A stretch of DNA of 64,000 nt from Acridotheres tristis (lineage: Eukaryota; Chordata; Aves; Passeriformes; Sturnidae). Position numbers and translations under genes: made by a program. The notes beneath the pieces were generated by a model. That model was not told the origin of the DNA. It did no database searches and saw only the letters and a program-made list of their open reading frames with translations. This document shows positions 59,601 to 64,000 of the stretch, one piece after another. Where the stretch lies: contig CM072885.1 of NCBI GenBank assembly GCA_037013685.1, forward strand, positions 24,800,620 through 24,864,619, in the 5' to 3' direction. Every line of letters starts with the position of its first letter. The first letter of the stretch is position 1.

Positions 59601-61945
59601 TCAGAATCACTTAAATTAAGTAAAACTGAACAAACTGAAAAACAGCTGGTTGTAATTTTTCTCTTTTTTTCCCCTGCAGACTATATCTTAAAAAAATCAC
59701 AACTAATTTTACGTTGGCTGAGCTTTTTATAAGGTGTTTTTGCTTATATAAAAATGGAAAAAAAGCAAAAGATACTGGTTTTATATTTCTCTTCTGTTTT
59801 ACTAAAAGATAAACCAAAAATAATTTCATTCCTATTGGTTTCAGGTCCTACAAATTGTCCATTTTTTGATCAAAAATATGAACTACTTCTGGTGGCTTCC
59901 AAACAGATTTCTCATTTTATTTCCCACCAGCTATAATTAAGATCAACAAGAATATTTCCACTGATACAAAAGGGAGCTGGGTCAGACAGAATCACAGCAA
60001 TTTCAACTAGATCTTTTATGAAAAGAATTTTCTCCATTCTGCCAAAATGAACAAAAAAAAAAATACAGCATTTTTCAACTTTTATAGTGAAATTGAGGAC
60101 ACTACCATCCACCAACACTGATATACTGAAAAGTGGAAAGTTTTGCCATCATTCTACTTTGAAAAATCATTGCTAGAAAATCATGAAAAATTAGGACTCT
60201 TTTATGTCCAATTGTTGAAAGATTTTAGATTTACTGCCAACATTCAAAATATGGTTAAGGAAAGGAGTGTTACTGGTTTTTACCTGTAGATAGTGACGTT
60301 TTGGAATGAACATTAAGCACACATCCAAGAAAATCCCATACTTGTAAATATTCAACAAAATGCCCCCATCCTTTCCTTAAACAAAAAAAAATCATACAGT
60401 TATGTAATCAGAAATTAAGAGATAGGCCTCAGTTTTTCAGACTTAAGGTCCCAATCTTAAACATAAATGCATCTAGCCGGAGTGTTATGTTCACATAGGG
60501 TACCACTGGTTTCAGCAGAGCTCCACACAGGTTCAGGTTCTGCTTGCATGGACTAATTACCTGATTGAGACCTATGGCAAGATTTGAGAAAAAAAAAATT
60601 AAAAACCTCTACATTGTTCAATATACAATAGAAATAATTTTCTAAATTAGTTTGGAGTTCTTAATTACAGGCCTCTAAAAATTGTTGTTAGGGTTATACA
60701 TTAAAAATACTAAAGTAATAAAAAAAGGATTTTTTTCTGTGTTTTTTTCCTTCTATGGTATCATTAGCTATTAATAATTTTAGCATAAAATGCCTAGGTA
60801 TAAATGAAACTGTTAACTGATCATGTTTGCTGATGTCCCTTTCTCATATTGCCCAAATTGACTCCATTAATCCAGCATCTTCTCTTGCTTCTTGCCATCC
60901 TTTTTCTTCTTCTTGGATTCTGTCAAGATATAACAAAAACAGTAAAAAATTAGTGTCCAGAAGGCATTGCAATAAGTTTCATTTAACACCTGCGGAACTT
61001 CCCCTTTCTTTTTCCCTCACATACAAATTGTTTCCTCATTTTGAACAAAGAAAGGGAAAAGAGAAGGAAAAGAAGAAAAATAACAGAAGAGGCTGAGACA
61101 GTGGAGAAGATGGAGAGGGAACTGCATGTTCTGCTCAGAACCCTCCCTATCTGAGGGGCTGACCCTGTTTGGCATGCAAAGCATTGTCTCAGGAACTTGC
61201 TTGGAAAGTAAGAAAACAGCAGGCATCTCCTGGAGAAACCGGGTCATGGCTCAGTGGAGAGCTGGAAGAAAGTGTTGCACACACTACCCACACATATACC
61301 CTTCTCCGGCTTCCTTTCTGTCTCATCGTAAGCCTTTGGCTTTCTCTGAATGTGCAAGCAGCTCCAGAGCATGGGGAGAAAGCTCTCTTGTTTCTCCAGC
61401 TCCTCCACTGCCAACCCTTCCCCCTTTCCTAGGGACAGACACCTATGATATGCACTTGGGAGGCAATGGGAGCTTGGCCTGGGGTCAGAGAAGCACAGCC
61501 TGTCCAGCTAGCTGAGACTGATGGGATGAGCAAAAGACTAAGAAGCACCTGCTTCTCTAGTTAATTTGGGGTAAATAAAGGAACGATAAGAAGGTACAAG
61601 TGCAAATTTGTATATTGTACCACCACCTGCAGTAACTCCCACTGTACTCTAGGGTAGCACAGTATTCAACAGGTAAAGGAAATTCACAGAGGGAGCATCG
61701 AAATTAAAACAAATTAAGAGGATTAGGCACTTTTGTGTCACATGTCACCTTGTAATGGGGAAAATAACAGCTCTCACTGGGAACATGAGTAAATCCTTAT
61801 TGACACCAGCACAAAACAGCACAACAGGTACCACAGAGAGATGGAAACAGAGCTTCTGTGAAGCATCTTTCCTGGACCCAAAACAGCAAGCAAGCTGACC
61901 CATGTTTGTCTTAACCCAGATTTAATTAAACAAATCCATCAAAAC
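56659..61945. other. single-copy non-coding stretch
   Basis: No gene or clear repeat recognised. A small tandem ATACCCAAAT repeat is at about 57560-57582. Confidence 0.45.
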
Positions 61946-62112
61946 TATCATAGAATCATAGAATATGCTGAGTTAGAAGGGATCCAGAAGGATCACTGAT
62001 TCCAACTCCTGGCCCTGCAGAGGACCACCCGAAAAATCACACCATGTTGCCTGAGAGGGCTATCCTAGCATTCCTTGAACTCTGCCAATCTTGTTGCCAT
62101 AAACACCACCTC
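61946..62112 (-). mobile_element. CR1 3'-end fragment, antisense
   Basis: The plus strand begins ATCATAGAATCATAGAATAT, the complement of the CR1 terminal ATTCTATGATTCTATGAT repeat, followed by AGTTAGAAGGGATCCAGAAG, CACTGATTCCAACTCCTGG and CCTTGAACTCTGCC, the usual antisense CR1 order. The retained terminal repeat makes this the best-preserved CR1 tail in the window. Confidence 0.88.
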
Positions 62113-64000
62113 TGGTTAAATAACAAAAATCACCTTGAATGAGAAGACAAGCACTTGGTCCTTAAAGTGGGACTGTTATTTGTGAATATGATTCTTTTCA
62201 CAGAATCACCAGTTGTGGAAAGAAAAAGCTTATTTCTATTAAAGCCAAGGCAACTATACCAACATCTTTCAGGTATGGATAGGGCCAGGTACTTCCAGCA
62301 GAAGGCAAACTTAGGCTATCACATTTCTCTGATGGTTGTTTTTCCTCTTTCCTAGTCTCTTTTCTTTCAAAACAACATTTTTTCTTCATCAGTTATAACA
62401 CAAAAAATTGTTTCAAATAATGCTTTAGTCAAAGCAAAATAAAATACTTGTTTAGTCACATAATCTCCTCTAAAATATCCTTCCCTTAAAAACTTTGCTT
62501 AACTTTTAAAGGGACAATAATTTAAAAGAAGACATATTTGTTTTCAGTTGAAAAATAATTTCCCCCCCCTTTTTACATGTGTCTGTGCTTGCATGTGTAT
62601 CTGAATGTCTGTAGTCTGGAGCTATTCACAAAATCTGACACTATTTCAAAGCCTGTCATTTGAAAAAGTAATCTTTCATTGAATTAGTATCTAATTTGCT
62701 TTCAGCAATAGCTTCCCCCCTCTGCAAATTTCCTGTATCCCCCCCTCAACCTCTTTTATCCATATTCTCCACTTCCTCTAATTTTGCCTCTCTATAAGAT
62801 TGACCCGCCTGGATTCTGTATTGATTGCACTCTCCCTCACACTTTTTATTCCCCAAACAATGCACACATAAATTGGTGTGTTGGCCAGGAAATCTCAAAT
62901 TGGTGTACCAAAACCACTACCCCAAATTGGTGTTTCTGCCCAGTTGAACTGAAACCCTGACATCCTGAAAAAAACAGTGGCATTTCATCAGACTGGCACT
63001 GGAATCTGCAAAATTTATTTAGACCCAGCACAAGCAGCAGGGCACTATGCAGACTTCAACCAGATTTGCTAAGAGCAAAGAAGACATATAAATGCAGGCA
63101 GACTGCTAACAGGACTCTGCTGAAGAGTTTATGCAGCTTATGGTAGGAATGAGGTCAGCACCAGGAGAAGACTTTGGTCTGTAGTCATGTGAATGCACCA
63201 GGTCCCCATCCTCACTTGACTTGAGGCAACCCACTGTTTACCCATTTGTACTTAATGCCTGTGGGTCCACATCTCTTCCTTTCCTAATTCTTCACCTTTG
63301 TCTACCTTGTGGTAATTTACACATCATTCAAACTGCCAAATCCATCTACCTGCAAAGACAAGTGACTCTGCTTTGGGTATCAGCAGAGTAAAACTTTCAT
63401 GTGCCAGATGGAATTCCTCCATCATATAAAAAAAGTACTCACACCACCACAGCTTCATCTTTCAGACAGGTAATCTGGAATGATGCACAGCATACTTGCT
63501 CCATGAAATGACATGCATACCACAGACACCAATACCCATGTGCTGACCCACGAAAATGCTGATATCTAATTATCTAATCCTTCATCACCAGAATAACCCT
63601 ACAAATTGTCACAAGGCTTAGAATTATTCACAGGATTAAAAACTGGTCATGGGTAAGCACTGGACTCACTTTCTGTGGGCTCAAGATGACCAGTAACAAA
63701 AATTACAGTCAAGGTCTTAGTGAGTAAACAAGTTAATTTGATTAGCAGAACTTTCTCTATGCAATTTGAAATTGCAGCAGTCTTCTTTAAACAGTCACCT
63801 TTATTCCAGAACTTCATTCTTACTATGCAAGCAGCAAATGAAAGTAATTCAGTTGAACAGGAGCCACACACCGTTTGAAGCCACTCCTAATGTATAAGGC
63901 ACAAAAGGGAGGTAATTACATTTTAATGGAAGTCAAGCTTTGTAAGCCAAGATTTTAATTTTTGTTTGTTGAAAAGAAGGTAACAATTCACTCACAGCAC
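62113..64000. other. single-copy non-coding stretch
   Basis: No gene or repeat recognised up to the window end. Confidence 0.45.

Noticed and set aside
1..64000. CRISPR arrays, bacterial operons, ribosome-binding sites, tRNA or rRNA genes
   Set aside because: Base composition, CR1/SINE/LTR content and lack of long genes show vertebrate nuclear DNA; the only repeat array with spacing is the hairpin array in the ERV leader, whose units and spacers do not fit CRISPR.

Overview
The window looks like nuclear DNA from a songbird (Passeriformes). It is AT-rich and non-coding on the whole, carries avian CR1 retroposon tails, a tRNA-Ile-derived SINE with a CR1-type tail (TguSINE1-like, a passerine family), and several families of avian endogenous retrovirus (ERV). 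I found no convincing host protein-coding gene and no RNA gene. The stretch is best read as intergenic or long-intron sequence, with two weak exon candidates.

Layout. 1-16.6 kb: single-copy sequence with old LTR pieces at 3181-3690 (+), 4600-5061 (-) and 13315-13515 (-), and a tRNA-Ile/CR1 SINE at 8963-9108. 16.7-23.7 kb: a stack of retroviral elements, all on the minus strand. The right-hand part is the 5' end of an ERV-K/alpharetrovirus-like provirus: LTR 23295-23623, tRNA-Trp primer-binding site, a leader holding a striking array of small hairpins, and a broken gag. At 21593/21594 this abuts exactly the terminus of a second, env-less, ERV-L-like element, of which a 163-bp LTR stub, the reverse transcriptase, RNase H and integrase regions and a 3' LTR (16672-17389) remain. 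Its integrase is split by a third insertion, a 1379-bp solo LTR (17835-19213) with a perfect 5-bp target-site duplication.

26.4-29.2 kb: a plus-strand LTR of the same family as that solo LTR, followed by a tRNA-Gly primer-binding site, an unidentified internal remnant, a pure 62-unit CCTT microsatellite and a different LTR-like sequence. 29-64 kb: mostly single-copy sequence with CR1 fragments near 38.4, 51.1 and 62.0 kb, and a truncated LTR-plus-pol-tail copy of the ERV-L-like element at 48546-49447. Non-repeat features noted here are an AT-rich perfect inverted repeat at 32.2 kb, an X-box-like palindrome at 33.6 kb, twin hairpins at 39.5 kb, a GC-rich patch at 51.7-51.9 kb and a possible exon at 56.4-56.7 kb.

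The most unusual signal is the leader array at 23027-23216: about nine tandem 13-15-nt stem-loops at roughly 20-nt spacing, whose stems differ in sequence but keep pairing. All retroviral coding regions seen are broken by stops, frameshifts, deletions or insertions. Family names are my recognition from motifs and remembered consensus; no database search was possible.
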